NCBI RefSeq assembly: GCF_004345855.1
Contig: NZ_SLXN01000001.1
Span: forward strand, 1-64,000
DNA: 64,000 nucleotides
Origin: Sphingomonas sp. BK235
GTDB taxonomy: Bacteria > Pseudomonadota > Alphaproteobacteria > Sphingomonadales > Sphingomonadaceae
Direction: 5' to 3'
A program made the translations under genes and the position numbers. The first letter of the stretch is position 1, and every line of letters starts with the position of its first letter. Shown here one piece after another: positions 10,025 through 18,468 of the stretch. The notes under the pieces were generated by a model. That model saw only the letters and a program-made list of their open reading frames with translations. It was not told the origin of the DNA and made no database searches.

Positions 10025-10073
10025 GGGGGGCGGAAGGCTGATCGTCATCGGTGCATCCCCGTTCCCCGATGGA

Positions 10074-10137
10074 GGCCGGGGCCCAGGTGAGGGACGCTGG
10101 TGAGACCCACGACCGCCTTCCCACCTGGGCCCCGGCC
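10074..10137. repeat. Intergenic palindromic element, family C, copy 1
   Basis: Perfect 16-bp arms GGCCGGGGCCCAGGTG (10074-10089) and CACCTGGGCCCCGGCC (10122-10137) around a 32-base loop. Two further copies lie at 10208 and 11688. With copy 2 it fills the 363-base gap between the RND pump and the DUF445 gene, which holds no gene I can see. Confidence 0.7.
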
Positions 10138-10207
10138 TTTGCCGGGGAACAGGGAGGCACGGAGTGAGTGGGGCGGGCCGCCCTGTCCACGCTCCACCCC
10201 GGCGGAC

Positions 10208-10269
10208 GCCGGGGTCCAGTTAGGTGACGTCCGCGGCTCTCACGATGGCCTTCCCACCTGGACCCCGGC
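10208..10269. repeat. Intergenic palindromic element, family C, copy 2
   Basis: GCCGGGGTCCAG (10208-10219) pairs with CTGGACCCCGGC (10258-10269). The core CCTTCCCACCTGG at about 10248 is shared with copy 1. Confidence 0.65.
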
Positions 10270-10387
10270 GTGCGCCGGGGTGGTGCCATGGGAGGGAGTG
10301 GACTGCTATCCCGGGCGCCGTGCCGGGAAGGCGGCAGGGTGATCGCTGATCACGAACGACCTTGAACATTCGCGCTATTCACGGATT

Positions 10388-11650
10388 GTGCCGCTGATGC
10401 CAGCGCTCGCCCGATCCACCGCGCCGCCGCCCGCTCTGGTGCGGATGCGGCTGGTCGCGACCGGGCTGCTCGTCCTGATGGCGGGCGTGTTCCTCGCCTC
10501 GCGCGCGCTCGAGCCGCAGCACGCCGCCTGGGGCTTCGTCCGCGCCTTCGCCGAGGCGGCGATGGTGGGCGGGCTCGCCGACTGGTTCGCGGTGACCGCG
10601 CTGTTCCGCCACCCGCTCGCGCTGCCGATCCCGCACACCGCGATCATCCCGCGCAACAAGGACCGGATCGGCGACCAGCTCGCCCAGTTCCTGCGCGAAT
10701 ATTTCCTCGTGCCCGCGGTCGTGGCGCGGCGGATGGGGCGGGTCGACGTCGCCGGGGCGGCGGGGCGCTGGCTCGCCGACCCACCGGCGGCGGGCAGCCG
10801 GCTGACGCGCGGCGTCTCGCGCCTGTCGGTCGAGGTGCTCCAGTCGCTCGACCAGGAGCGGCTCGGCGGCATGGTGCGCGCCATGCTGGTGGCGCGGGTA
10901 CGCGAGGCGCGGCTCGCGCCGATGCTGGGCCGCGCGCTCGCCGCCGCGCTGGCGGAGGGGCGCCATCTGGCGGTGATCGATAGCCTGATCCTCTGGGCGC
11001 GCGACGCGCTCGCCAGCAACGAGCACCTCGTCCGCGCGATGGTGCACGACCGTGCCGGCTCGATCCTGCGCTGGACCGGGCTGGACGAGACGCTCGCGAA
11101 CAAGATCATCGACGGGCTCGACAAGATGGTCGCGGAGATGGCGGAGAACCGCGAGCACCCGCTGCGACTCAAGGCCGAGGAGGGATTGGCCCAGCTCGCC
11201 GAGCGACTCCAGCACGATCCGGCGATGCACGCGCGGGTCGAGACGCTCAAGCTCGAGCTGCTCGAGAACCCTGCGATGCAGGACTGGATCAACGGCCTGT
11301 GGGAGCAGGCGCGCGCGGCGATGCTGCGCGCCGCGCGCGACCCGGAGGCGATCCTGCGCGGCGGGCTGGGCGACGCGCTGCGCCAGCTCGGCGCGACGCT
11401 GCGCGACGAGCCGCGACTGGGGCGGACGATCAACCGCTTCGTGCGCCGCGCCGCGGTGGGGGCGGCGGCGGACTATGGCGACTCGATCGTGCGGCTGGTG
11501 TCGGAGACGGTGCGCGGCTGGGACTCGCGCACGATCACCGCGCGGCTGGAGCATGCGGTGGGCAAGGACCTGCAGTTCATCCGCGTGAACGGTACGCTGG
11601 TGGGCGGGCTGGTGGGCGTGCTGATCCACGCGGTCGACGTGATGCTGTGA
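10388..11650 (+). CDS. DUF445 family membrane protein
   Basis: A 420-residue protein of the DUF445 (YjiN-like) family. A hydrophobic helix at about residues 18-36 is followed by the family signature G-G-L-A-D-W-F-A-V-T-A-L-F-R-H-P and then I-P-H-T-A-I-I-P-x-N-K-x-R-I-G near residues 62-95. The centre is a long helical, charged region and the C-terminus ends with a hydrophobic segment (G-G-L-V-G-V-L-I-H). The start is GTG at 10388, with an in-frame ATG at 10397. Function is unknown; the family is probably envelope-associated. It sits alone between two palindromic elements. Confidence 0.82.
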   Translation: MPLMPALARSTAPPPALVRMRLVATGLLVLMAGVFLASRALEPQHAAWGFVRAFAEAAMVGGLADWFAVTALFRHPLALPIPHTAIIPRNKDRIGDQLAQFLREYFLVPAVVARRMGRVDVAGAAGRWLADPPAAGSRLTRGVSRLSVEVLQSLDQERLGGMVRAMLVARVREARLAPMLGRALAAALAEGRHLAVIDSLILWARDALASNEHLVRAMVHDRAGSILRWTGLDETLANKIIDGLDKMVAEMAENREHPLRLKAEEGLAQLAERLQHDPAMHARVETLKLELLENPAMQDWINGLWEQARAAMLRAARDPEAILRGGLGDALRQLGATLRDEPRLGRTINRFVRRAAVGAAADYGDSIVRLVSETVRGWDSRTITARLEHAVGKDLQFIRVNGTLVGGLVGVLIHAVDVML

Positions 11651-11687
11651 GGGGGAGGGGGCGCCTCCTTCTCTCTTCCACCCCGGC

Positions 11688-11766
11688 GGATGCCGGGGTC
11701 CAGGTGGGAAGGCTGTGGTGGGACTCAGCAGCGTCCCCCAGCTGGGCCCCGGCGTCCGCCGGAGCG
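11688..11766. repeat. Intergenic palindromic element, family C, copy 3
   Basis: Same family as the copies at 10074 and 10208 but inverted: it contains GCCGGGGTCCAGGTGGGAAG on the plus strand and closes with CTGGGCCCCGGC. It fills most of the gap between the DUF445 gene and the Mla operon. Confidence 0.6.
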
Positions 11767-11872
11767 GTGGCAGCGGGGGCACGCCTTCACCTTCGCCGAG
11801 AGGTACGCCGGCGGAACGAACTGCGCGCCGGAACGCTTGTGGCGAGATGAGCTTTGCCGCATGGGATAGCAG

Positions 11873-12982
11873 ATGACCGCGGCAGCTGATTTCAGCGAGG
11901 AGAGAGACGGCCAGGCGCCGGTGCTGCGCTTCACCGGCGATCTGTCGCTGGCGCGGCTCGGTAACCTGCCCGACCGGCTCGGCAAGGTGCAGGGCGAGGT
12001 CGCCACCGTCGACCTCTCCGATGTCGACCGGATCGACACGATCGGCGCCTGGGTGATCCACCGCTTCGCGCGCCAGCACGACGCCGAGATCAGGGGGCTG
12101 GACGAGGACGCGCGCCACCTGTTCGAGCAGGTCGAGGCCGCGGACCAGCCGGTGCAGATGCGGCCGCAATCGGGCTCGTCGTTCCGCCGCGTGCTCGGCG
12201 AGATCGGTGAGGCGACGAGCAACGCCGCGCGCACCTCGCTCGGCCTGCTCGGCTTCATGGGCGCGACCATCGCGACCTTCGGCGGCGTGATCCGCCATCC
12301 CAGCCGCTTCCGCTTCAACGCCACGGTGCAGCGTTTCGAGGTGGTCGGCGTCTCGGCGCTCGGCATCATCGGGCTGATGAGCTTCCTGATCGGCATCGTC
12401 ATCGCGCAGCAGGGCGCGGTGCAGCTGCGCCAGTTCGGCGCCGAGGCCTTCACGATCAACCTGGTCGGCCGCATCACGCTGCGCGAGCTGGGCGTGCTGA
12501 TGACCGCGATCATGGTCGCGGGCCGCTCGGGCTCGGCCTTCGCGGCGCAGCTCGGCACGATGCAGCTGACCGAGGAGATCGACGCGATGCGCACGATCGG
12601 CGTCTCGCCGATGGAGGCGCTGGTGCTGCCGCGCACGATCGCCGCGATCGTGCTGATGCCGCTGCTCGGCTTCTATTCCTCGGTGATCTCGATCATCGGC
12701 GGCGGGCTGCTGTGCTGGTTCGCGCTCGACATCCCGCCGGTCGCCTATGTCGCGCGGATCCGCGAGGTGGTGCCGATGACCGACCTGTTCGTCGGCCTGA
12801 TCAAGGCACCGGTGTTCGGCGCGATCATCGCCGTCGCCGGCTGTTTCCAGGGGATGCAGGTGAAGGGCGACGCCGAGCAGGTCGGCCTCAAGACCACCTC
12901 GGCGGTGGTGCAGGCAATCTTCATGGTGATCGTGGTCGACGCCTTCTTCGCGGTCTTCTTCGAACAGATCGGCTGGATCTGA
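11873..12982 (+). CDS. mlaE: MlaE-type ABC permease with N-terminal STAS domain
   Basis: A 369-residue inner-membrane permease of an MCE-type phospholipid transporter. Residues 1-105 form a STAS-like domain (V-D-L-S-D-V-D-R-I-D-T-I-G-A-W), which in E. coli is the separate protein MlaB; the fusion is common in alphaproteobacteria. The permease region from about residue 155 shows the MlaE features G-x-V-I-A-Q-Q-G and I-M-V-A-G-R-S-G-S-A-F-A-A-Q-L-G-T-M, then E-E-I-D-A-M-R-T-I-G coupling-helix residues. Its stop overlaps the MlaF start by one base (TGATG), so it is the first gene of a four-gene operon. Confidence 0.9.
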   Translation: MTAAADFSEERDGQAPVLRFTGDLSLARLGNLPDRLGKVQGEVATVDLSDVDRIDTIGAWVIHRFARQHDAEIRGLDEDARHLFEQVEAADQPVQMRPQSGSSFRRVLGEIGEATSNAARTSLGLLGFMGATIATFGGVIRHPSRFRFNATVQRFEVVGVSALGIIGLMSFLIGIVIAQQGAVQLRQFGAEAFTINLVGRITLRELGVLMTAIMVAGRSGSAFAAQLGTMQLTEEIDAMRTIGVSPMEALVLPRTIAAIVLMPLLGFYSSVISIIGGGLLCWFALDIPPVAYVARIREVVPMTDLFVGLIKAPVFGAIIAVAGCFQGMQVKGDAEQVGLKTTSAVVQAIFMVIVVDAFFAVFFEQIGWI

Positions 12983-13911
12983 TGGCGCGGCGTGACACCC
13001 GCCGGCGCGACGAGCCGATCATCCGCGTCAAGGGGCTGCGCAACAGCTTCGGCGACGCGGTGATCCACGACGAGCTCGACCTCGAGGTCCGCCGCGGCGA
13101 GATCCTCGGCGTGGTCGGTGGGTCGGGCACGGGCAAGTCGGTGCTGATGCGCTCGATCATCGGGCTGCAATCGCCCGATCACGGCGAGGTCGAGGTGTTC
13201 GGCGAGCCGACGCTCGGTCGCTCCGAGCATGAGACGGTGGAGATCCGCAAGCGCTGGGGCGTGCTGTTCCAGGGCGGCGCGCTGTTCTCGACGCTGACGG
13301 TCGCCGAGAACGTGCAGGTGCCGCTGCGCGAATTCTATCCCGAGCTCGACCTCGCGCTGCTCGATGAGATCGCCTCGTACAAGGTGGTGATGACGGGCCT
13401 GCCCGCCGACGCCGGGCCGAAATATCCGGCCGAGCTGTCGGGCGGGATGAAGAAGCGCGCCGGTCTCGCGCGCGCGCTCGCGCTCGATCCCGAGCTGCTG
13501 TTCCTCGACGAGCCCACCGCCGGGCTCGACCCGATCGGCGCCGCCGGCTTCGACGAGCTGACGCGGGCGTTGCAGAAGACGCTGGGGCTCACCGTCTTCC
13601 TGATCACGCACGACCTCGATACCTTGTACGCGATCTGCGACCGGGTGGCGGTGCTCGCCGACAAGAAGGTGATCGCGGTCGGCACGATCGACGAGCTGCT
13701 CGCGCTCGATCACCCCTGGATCCAGGAATATTTCAACGGGCCGCGCGGGCGCGCCGCGGTCGCCTCGCAGAGCGCGGCGGCGGAGCGGGTCGACGCCGCC
13801 GACGTCGACGCGCGCGCGCACCCGACCGACGTGAGCGAGCGAGTCACCGGGCAGCACAGCCAGGGCGGCCTCGCCGACAACAGGGCCCGCGGGGCCGCAG
13901 GGGCAGAGTGA
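12982..13911 (+). CDS. mlaF: MlaF-type ABC transporter ATPase
   Basis: A 309-residue ATPase energising lipid transport between inner and outer membranes. Walker A is G-G-S-G-T-G-K-S (residues 46-53), the signature L-S-G-G-M-K-K-R-A near residue 152, and Walker B L-L-F-L-D-E-P-T near residue 175, followed by the switch His in I-T-H-D. The C-terminal 50 residues are an Ala/Asp-rich extension without motif. The ATG at 12982 was chosen because it overlaps the preceding stop and precedes the family start; an upstream open frame exists but encodes permease sequence out of frame. Confidence 0.93.
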   Translation: MARRDTRRRDEPIIRVKGLRNSFGDAVIHDELDLEVRRGEILGVVGGSGTGKSVLMRSIIGLQSPDHGEVEVFGEPTLGRSEHETVEIRKRWGVLFQGGALFSTLTVAENVQVPLREFYPELDLALLDEIASYKVVMTGLPADAGPKYPAELSGGMKKRAGLARALALDPELLFLDEPTAGLDPIGAAGFDELTRALQKTLGLTVFLITHDLDTLYAICDRVAVLADKKVIAVGTIDELLALDHPWIQEYFNGPRGRAAVASQSAAAERVDAADVDARAHPTDVSERVTGQHSQGGLADNRARGAAGAE

Positions 13912-14873
13912 TGGAAACGCGATCGAACCACGTCCTCGTCGGCGCCGTCGTGCTGATCCTGCTGGCGATGGTCGCCATCTTCACGGTGTGGATCGCGCGC
14001 ATCGGCGGCACCGAGGAGCGCGAATATGACATCTTCTTCCGCCAGGCGGTCGACGGCCTCGCCAAGGGCTCGTCGGTCACCTTCTCGGGCGTACCCTCGG
14101 GTCAGGTGAAGTCGATCTCGCTGTGGCAGCCCGATCCGCAGTTCGTCCGCGTGCGCATCAGCGTCAACGGCGACACGCCGATCCTGCGCGGCACCACCGC
14201 GACGATCCAGGGCAGCTTCACCGGCACCAGCACGGTCAGCCTCGACGGCGCGATCAAGGGCGCGCCGCCGATCGCCTGCCCGGAGAATGACGCGGGCAAC
14301 GTCTGCCCGCTGGGCAAGCCGGTGATCCCGACCAAGACCGGCGGCATCGGCGCGATCCTCAACTCGGCGCCGCAGCTGCTCGAGCGACTGTCGACGCTGA
14401 CCGAACGGCTCACCGGCATGCTGAGCGACCGCAACCAGGCCTCGATCGCGGGCATCCTCGACAACACCAACCGGCTGACCGACGCGCTCGCCGACCGTGG
14501 CCCCGAGATCGCCGCGACGCTGGCGCAGACCCGCGTCGCGATCGCGCAGGCGGGCAACGCGGCGCAGCAGATCGGCGAGCTCGCGCAGACCACCAACGGC
14601 GTGCTCGCCAACGACGTGCAGCCCGCGATGGCCAACCTGAACAAGGCGATCACCTCGGCGCAGGCGAGCGCGGACACGCTCAACAGCGCGATCGGCGACG
14701 CGCGACCGGGGCTGACCACCTTCAGCAAGCAGACGATCCCGCAGATCAACCAGCTGGTGCGCGACCTGCGCGTCACCACCGCGTCGCTGTCGGCGATCTC
14801 CGAACGAGTCGAGCAGGGCGGCGCCGGCTCCCTGATCGGGCAACAGAAGCTGCCGGACTACAAGGGGAAATGA
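13911..14873 (+). CDS. mlaD: MlaD/MCE-family substrate-binding protein
   Basis: A 320-residue membrane-anchored MCE protein. Residues 8-28 form a single N-terminal membrane helix; the MCE domain follows at about residues 38-118 with the typical G-L-A-K-G-S-S-V-T-F-S-G-V pattern. The remaining 200 residues are mostly helical and Gln/Asn/Ala-rich, likely the tunnel-forming coiled coil. Its ATG overlaps the MlaF stop (TGATG). It is thought to shuttle phospholipid with MlaE/F. Confidence 0.9.
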   Translation: METRSNHVLVGAVVLILLAMVAIFTVWIARIGGTEEREYDIFFRQAVDGLAKGSSVTFSGVPSGQVKSISLWQPDPQFVRVRISVNGDTPILRGTTATIQGSFTGTSTVSLDGAIKGAPPIACPENDAGNVCPLGKPVIPTKTGGIGAILNSAPQLLERLSTLTERLTGMLSDRNQASIAGILDNTNRLTDALADRGPEIAATLAQTRVAIAQAGNAAQQIGELAQTTNGVLANDVQPAMANLNKAITSAQASADTLNSAIGDARPGLTTFSKQTIPQINQLVRDLRVTTASLSAISERVEQGGAGSLIGQQKLPDYKGK

Positions 14874-15475
14874 TCGTGCGATCGGTGGCCAAGACTCTCC
14901 TCGTGGCGGCGGTGCCGGTGCTGCTGGCGGGCTGCGTGCGGTTCGGCGCCGAGCCGCCGCCCTCGCTGCTGACGATCGCGGCGCAGTCGCAGCCCCAGCC
15001 CGGGGCGGCGCAGAACTCGGCCAACGCGCGCTCGATCGTGGTGCAGGTGCCCGCGGTGCCGACCGCGATCGCGACCACGCGCGTGCCGGTGCAGGAGACC
15101 GACACGACCATCGCTTATGTCAAGGACGCGCAATGGGCCGAGCCGCCCGCGCGCCTTTTCGCGCGGCTGCTCGCCGATACGGTGACCGCGCGCGCCAACA
15201 TGGTGGTGCTGTCGCCGGCGCAGTCGTTCAGCGATCCCAGCGCCAATCTGGCGGGCGAGCTGCGCTGGTTCGGGCTGGATGCGACGCAGCGCCAGGCGGT
15301 GGTGGTGTATGACGCCGCGCTGACCCCGCCGGGGGCGACCAACGTGGAGAAGCGGCGCTTCGAGGCGCGCGTGCCGGTGGCGGCGATCGATGCGCCCTCG
15401 GCGGGCGGCGCGCTGAGCCAGGCGGCCAACCAGGTGGCACAGCAGGTCGCCGACTGGGTGGCGGGGCAGCGCTGA
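14870..15475 (+). CDS. ABC-type transport auxiliary lipoprotein
   Basis: A 201-residue outer-membrane or periplasmic lipoprotein. The signal peptide ends in a clear lipobox L-L-A-G-C with Cys at residue 19. The rest resembles PqiC/LptE-like auxiliary lipoproteins that partner MCE transporters (Y-V-K-D-A-Q-W-A-E-P-P-A-R-L-F motif). The start overlaps the MlaD stop (ATGA), so it completes the operon. No soluble MlaC gene is present nearby. Confidence 0.85.
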   Translation: MIVRSVAKTLLVAAVPVLLAGCVRFGAEPPPSLLTIAAQSQPQPGAAQNSANARSIVVQVPAVPTAIATTRVPVQETDTTIAYVKDAQWAEPPARLFARLLADTVTARANMVVLSPAQSFSDPSANLAGELRWFGLDATQRQAVVVYDAALTPPGATNVEKRRFEARVPVAAIDAPSAGGALSQAANQVAQQVADWVAGQR

Positions 15476-15548
15476 CGCGCTCGCCCGTGCGCGAGGCGGC
15501 TTGCGCGCGGGCGCGCGAGCCTCTAGGCGGGCGGGCTTCCGGGTATGC

Positions 15549-15639
15549 GGAGCGGTGGCCGAGTGGTCGAAGGCGCTCGCCTGGAAAGTGAGTATACGCC
15601 AAAAGCGTATCGAGGGTTCGAATCCCTCCCGCTCCGCCA
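15549..15639 (+). tRNA. tRNA-Ser (GGA anticodon)
   Basis: The acceptor stem GGAGCGG pairs with CCGCTCC, followed by discriminator G and an encoded CCA. The anticodon loop CTGGAAA gives anticodon GGA. The long variable arm (ATACGCCAAAAGCGTAT) and T arm GAGGG-TTCGAAT-CCCTC are intact. The 3' end is the phage attachment site and is restored by the integrated element. Confidence 0.95.
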
Positions 15640-15640
15640 A
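15626..15640. other. attL core
   Basis: CTCCCGCTCCGCCAA, covering the tRNA 3' end, recurs exactly at 57115-57129. The pair delimits the prophage. Confidence 0.85.
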
Positions 15641-15744
15641 AACCCCATTTCAATCATCCCCAAATGATGCCGAAAGCCGCTGAAAAGCGTGCGTTTTCGC
15701 GCTATGGTCCTCCCGATTGATCCCGAGTGATCCCGTCCAAGCGC

Positions 15745-15795
15745 GGGGTATCGGGGGGCATCAGTCGGGGTATGGATCTGGTGGAGTGGGGTACG
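15745..15795 (+). repeat. Candidate integrase arm-type sites, left arm
   Basis: Three spaced direct copies of GGGGTAT(C/G) or GGGGTACG at 15745, 15767 and 15788, just before the integrase start. The same octamer occurs twice in the opposite arm at 57033 and 57045. Arm-site function is inferred from placement. Confidence 0.4.
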
Positions 15796-17097
15796 ATGGC
15801 GCTGACCGACGCAGCGGTGCGGAAAGCGGAGCCGAGGGACAAGCCGTACAAGATGGCCGACTCAGGCGGCCTCTACCTGTACGTGGCTCCTACCGGGCTG
15901 AAATCCTGGCGCATGAAGTTCAAGGTCAGCGGCTCCGAGAAGCTGCTGACCTTTGGCACCTACCCGGGCGTGAAGTTGACCGAGGCGCGCGACAAGCGCG
16001 ATGACGCCCGCAAGCAGCTGCGCGACGGCTCGGACCCGTCGGGCGTGCGCCGGAAAGCCGAGGAGGCGAGGGAAGCTGAGCGCGCGGCGGCGGCACAGCT
16101 CCTGACCTTCGAACAGGCGGCGCGGCGCTGGTGGGAGCTACAGCGGGGCCGCTGGGCGCCGGTCCACGCCGCGGACGTGATTGCCAGCCTTGAGCGCGAC
16201 GTGTTTCCGACGCTCGGCAAGCGCGCGCTGGTGTCGATCAAGGCACCGGACGTGCTGACGACGCTCCGCCTGGTCGAGGATCGCGGGTCGATCGAGACGG
16301 CAAAGCGCCTGCGCCAGCGGATCGCGGCCGTTTACGACATGCACAAGAGCGAGGGCGTCACCGAGACGAACCCGGCGGCGGGCATCGGCAAGGCGCTCAA
16401 GCCACTGCCGACGAAGGGCCGGCAGCCGGCGCTCACCGACCCGGACGAGGCGCGGCAGGTGCTGATCGCGGCCGAGGCGTCCGGCGCATCACCGATTACG
16501 AAGCTGGCCTCGCGCTTCCTCGCGCTGACGCAGAGCCGGCCGGGGATGGTCCGCGGGGTCACCTGGGACGAGATCGAGCGCATAGACTGGACAGGGGAGC
16601 GCTACGGCCCCGACCTGCCGGTCTGGCGCGTGCCGGCGGCTCGCATGAAGCTGGTGATGGACCTGAAGGGCGAGGAGACGTTCGAGCACGTCATTCCGCT
16701 CTGCTGGCAGGCAGTGGACGTGCTACGCACGATGCACCGGCTCACCGGCCGCAACCGGCTGATCTTCCCGGGCCAGCGCCACAGCCACCGCCCGCTCAGC
16801 GAGAACGCGATCGGCTACCTCTATAATCGCGTGGGGTATCACGGCCGGCACGTACCCCACGGCTGGCGCTCGTCCTTCTCGACGACGATGAACGGGCTGG
16901 CGGTGCGGCAGAAGCGCCTCGGCGACGAGGCGGTGATCGAGCTGATGCTGGCGCACGTGCCCGAGAACAAGGTCAAGGCGGCCTATGACCGCTCGGGCCA
17001 TATGGAGCGCCGGCGCGAGCTGTCGCAGGAGTGGGCGGATCTCCTGCTCAAGGACATGGCACCGGCCGCCACGCTCATGTCAGGTCGGAGGCGATAG
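15796..17097 (+). CDS. int: Tyrosine integrase (DUF4102 arm-binding type)
   Basis: A 433-residue site-specific recombinase that integrates and excises the prophage. Residues 1-85 form the DUF4102 arm-binding domain (K-M-A-D-S-G-G-L-Y-L-Y-V); a SAM-like core-binding domain spans about 100-200. The catalytic set is R248 (S-R-P-G-M-V-R-G), H355-x2-R358 in H-G-W-R, H387 and nucleophile Y397 (A-A-Y-D-R-S). I chose the ATG at 15796, preceded by GGAG with good spacing; frames to 15772 and 15727 add no homologous sequence. It lies 156 bases from the tRNA end, as usual for self-integrating elements. Confidence 0.94.
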   Translation: MALTDAAVRKAEPRDKPYKMADSGGLYLYVAPTGLKSWRMKFKVSGSEKLLTFGTYPGVKLTEARDKRDDARKQLRDGSDPSGVRRKAEEAREAERAAAAQLLTFEQAARRWWELQRGRWAPVHAADVIASLERDVFPTLGKRALVSIKAPDVLTTLRLVEDRGSIETAKRLRQRIAAVYDMHKSEGVTETNPAAGIGKALKPLPTKGRQPALTDPDEARQVLIAAEASGASPITKLASRFLALTQSRPGMVRGVTWDEIERIDWTGERYGPDLPVWRVPAARMKLVMDLKGEETFEHVIPLCWQAVDVLRTMHRLTGRNRLIFPGQRHSHRPLSENAIGYLYNRVGYHGRHVPHGWRSSFSTTMNGLAVRQKRLGDEAVIELMLAHVPENKVKAAYDRSGHMERRRELSQEWADLLLKDMAPAATLMSGRRR

Positions 17098-17154
17098 GCC
17101 ATTGCCAAGCGGCGGCGGCCCGCCAAGGTTCGCCGCTCGTTTGGAGGGGTACGA

Positions 17155-17688
17155 ATGGCGCGGAAGTGGGTGGTGGCGGCGATCGCGATGGTCGCACTGT
17201 TCATCGGGGCATACTTCGGGTCGCCCTACTGGGCGGCGCGCCAGCTGTACGCTGCGGCAGGTAGCGGCGACGTCGATCGCATTGAGGCCGCTGTCGACTT
17301 CCCGGCGGTGCGTGAGAGCCTGAAGGGCCAGCTCACTGTCGCGCTGACCGAGAAGTTCGACGAGGACCAGAGCGACGATCCGTTCAAGGGCATCGGCACG
17401 CTCCTGATGCCGACGATCGTGCAGCGCGCGGTCGACGCCTTCGTCACGCCGGACGGGATCGCCGCGATCGTGAAGCGGGGTCAGCTTGAGAAGAGCCAGG
17501 ACAAGGGGCCGAAGCCCGACCTCTCCTACGACTATGAGTGGCGCAGCTTGGACCGGTTCGGCATCACGATCCACGCCAAGGACGTGCCGGCCGCGCGCGC
17601 GCCCATGATTGTGCTGGAGCGGCGCGGCCTGTTCACGTGGAAGATGATCCGCCTCCAGGTGCCGAAGGACATGATCAAGAACGGCTGA
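17155..17688 (+). CDS. DUF2939 domain protein
   Basis: A 177-residue protein with an N-terminal membrane helix or uncleaved signal (residues 5-22), followed by a DUF2939 region: S-P-Y-W-A-A-R-Q-L-Y-A-A-A-x-S-G-D-V-D-R-I-E-A-A-V-D-F-P is the recognisable opening. The function is unknown; host genomes often carry these as membrane-anchored proteins. A strong GGAGGGGT precedes the start. Position directly after the integrase suggests prophage cargo or a host gene picked up by the element. Confidence 0.75.
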   Translation: MARKWVVAAIAMVALFIGAYFGSPYWAARQLYAAAGSGDVDRIEAAVDFPAVRESLKGQLTVALTEKFDEDQSDDPFKGIGTLLMPTIVQRAVDAFVTPDGIAAIVKRGQLEKSQDKGPKPDLSYDYEWRSLDRFGITIHAKDVPAARAPMIVLERRGLFTWKMIRLQVPKDMIKNG

Positions 17689-17792
17689 CCGGCGGCATGG
17701 ACTAGGATCGCCGCGCATGTAAGCTATGCCAAGCGCACGATATTGACAAACTGTGCGCCCAAGCGCCATATGATGCATAAGGAGAGTGTATA

Positions 17793-18467
17793 ATGGCGTT
17801 TCGAGCAGATGAAGCGGCGGCCGAACGGCTCGCCCGGACAAAGAGCTTTCTGATCCCGCGCGCGTTCCCGGCGGCGCTGCGCGCCCGCGCAGAAGAGGTG
17901 TTCGACGAGGTCGTCGAGCAATGCGGCCCCGCGGTTGATGGCTATCCGAGCTGGCACCCACTGGTCAGCGGGCATCACGGCAGGCATCCGCACACGACTC
18001 CTGGCCGCCATCAAGGTTATGTCGGGCTAGATCATACGCGCTATTTCGCGCACGGGTTCGTGACCTGCCCCTATGGCGATGGTCAGACTGTGATCGACTC
18101 GGTACAAGAGCTGGCGCGCAAGTTGGACGTGCCAGCTTCCATTTACGCTGAGGCGCTCGATTGCAAGTTCTACAATGAGGGCACGACGCCGATCCTCGTT
18201 CGCTGCGACTGGACCTACGATCTTGAGGGCAACCACACGATCCCGAAGCGTGTTGCTGTCCCGATGATGATGGAAAACGAGCTGCCGAATTGGCGTCGGG
18301 CCGAGGTTGCCGAGACGTGGGAGACGATGCGTCCCTATTTCCTCGGCTCCCCGCATGGCAGCCGTTCGTCGCTGTTCGTCACCCAGGACACCGCCATGGC
18401 GATGAAGAAAGCCTACGCGGCCATGACCGACTCCGGCATGTTCGGCCCGCCGTACGACCGCGATTAG
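17793..18467 (+). CDS. Hypothetical protein, prophage cargo
   Basis: A 224-residue protein I do not recognise. It is rich in His and Trp: several H residues cluster at residues 49-66 (S-W-H-P...H-H-G-R-H-P-H-T-T-P-G-R-H), which could bind metal, and Y-F-A-H-G-F-V follows. No signal peptide or membrane segment. A good ribosome site (AAGGAGAG) precedes the ATG. The preceding 100 bases are AT-rich relative to the surroundings and likely carry its own promoter, so it could be expressed in the lysogen. It converges on the early operon. Confidence 0.65.
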   Translation: MAFRADEAAAERLARTKSFLIPRAFPAALRARAEEVFDEVVEQCGPAVDGYPSWHPLVSGHHGRHPHTTPGRHQGYVGLDHTRYFAHGFVTCPYGDGQTVIDSVQELARKLDVPASIYAEALDCKFYNEGTTPILVRCDWTYDLEGNHTIPKRVAVPMMMENELPNWRRAEVAETWETMRPYFLGSPHGSRSSLFVTQDTAMAMKKAYAAMTDSGMFGPPYDRD

Positions 18468-18468
18468 G

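Noticed and set aside
5534..10048. A very long minus-strand open frame (about 1500 codons) opposite the RND genes
   Set aside because: It is the antisense of the adaptor and pump genes, Arg/His/Asp-rich low-complexity translation caused by high GC at third positions; the plus-strand proteins have clear family motifs.
10379..12298. 639-codon minus-strand frame opposite DUF445 and MlaE
   Set aside because: Shadow frame; crosses two real genes and a palindromic repeat.
15727..15795. N-terminal extension of the integrase frame
   Set aside because: The extra 23 residues have no family similarity and contain the candidate arm sites; the ATG at 15796 has a better ribosome site.
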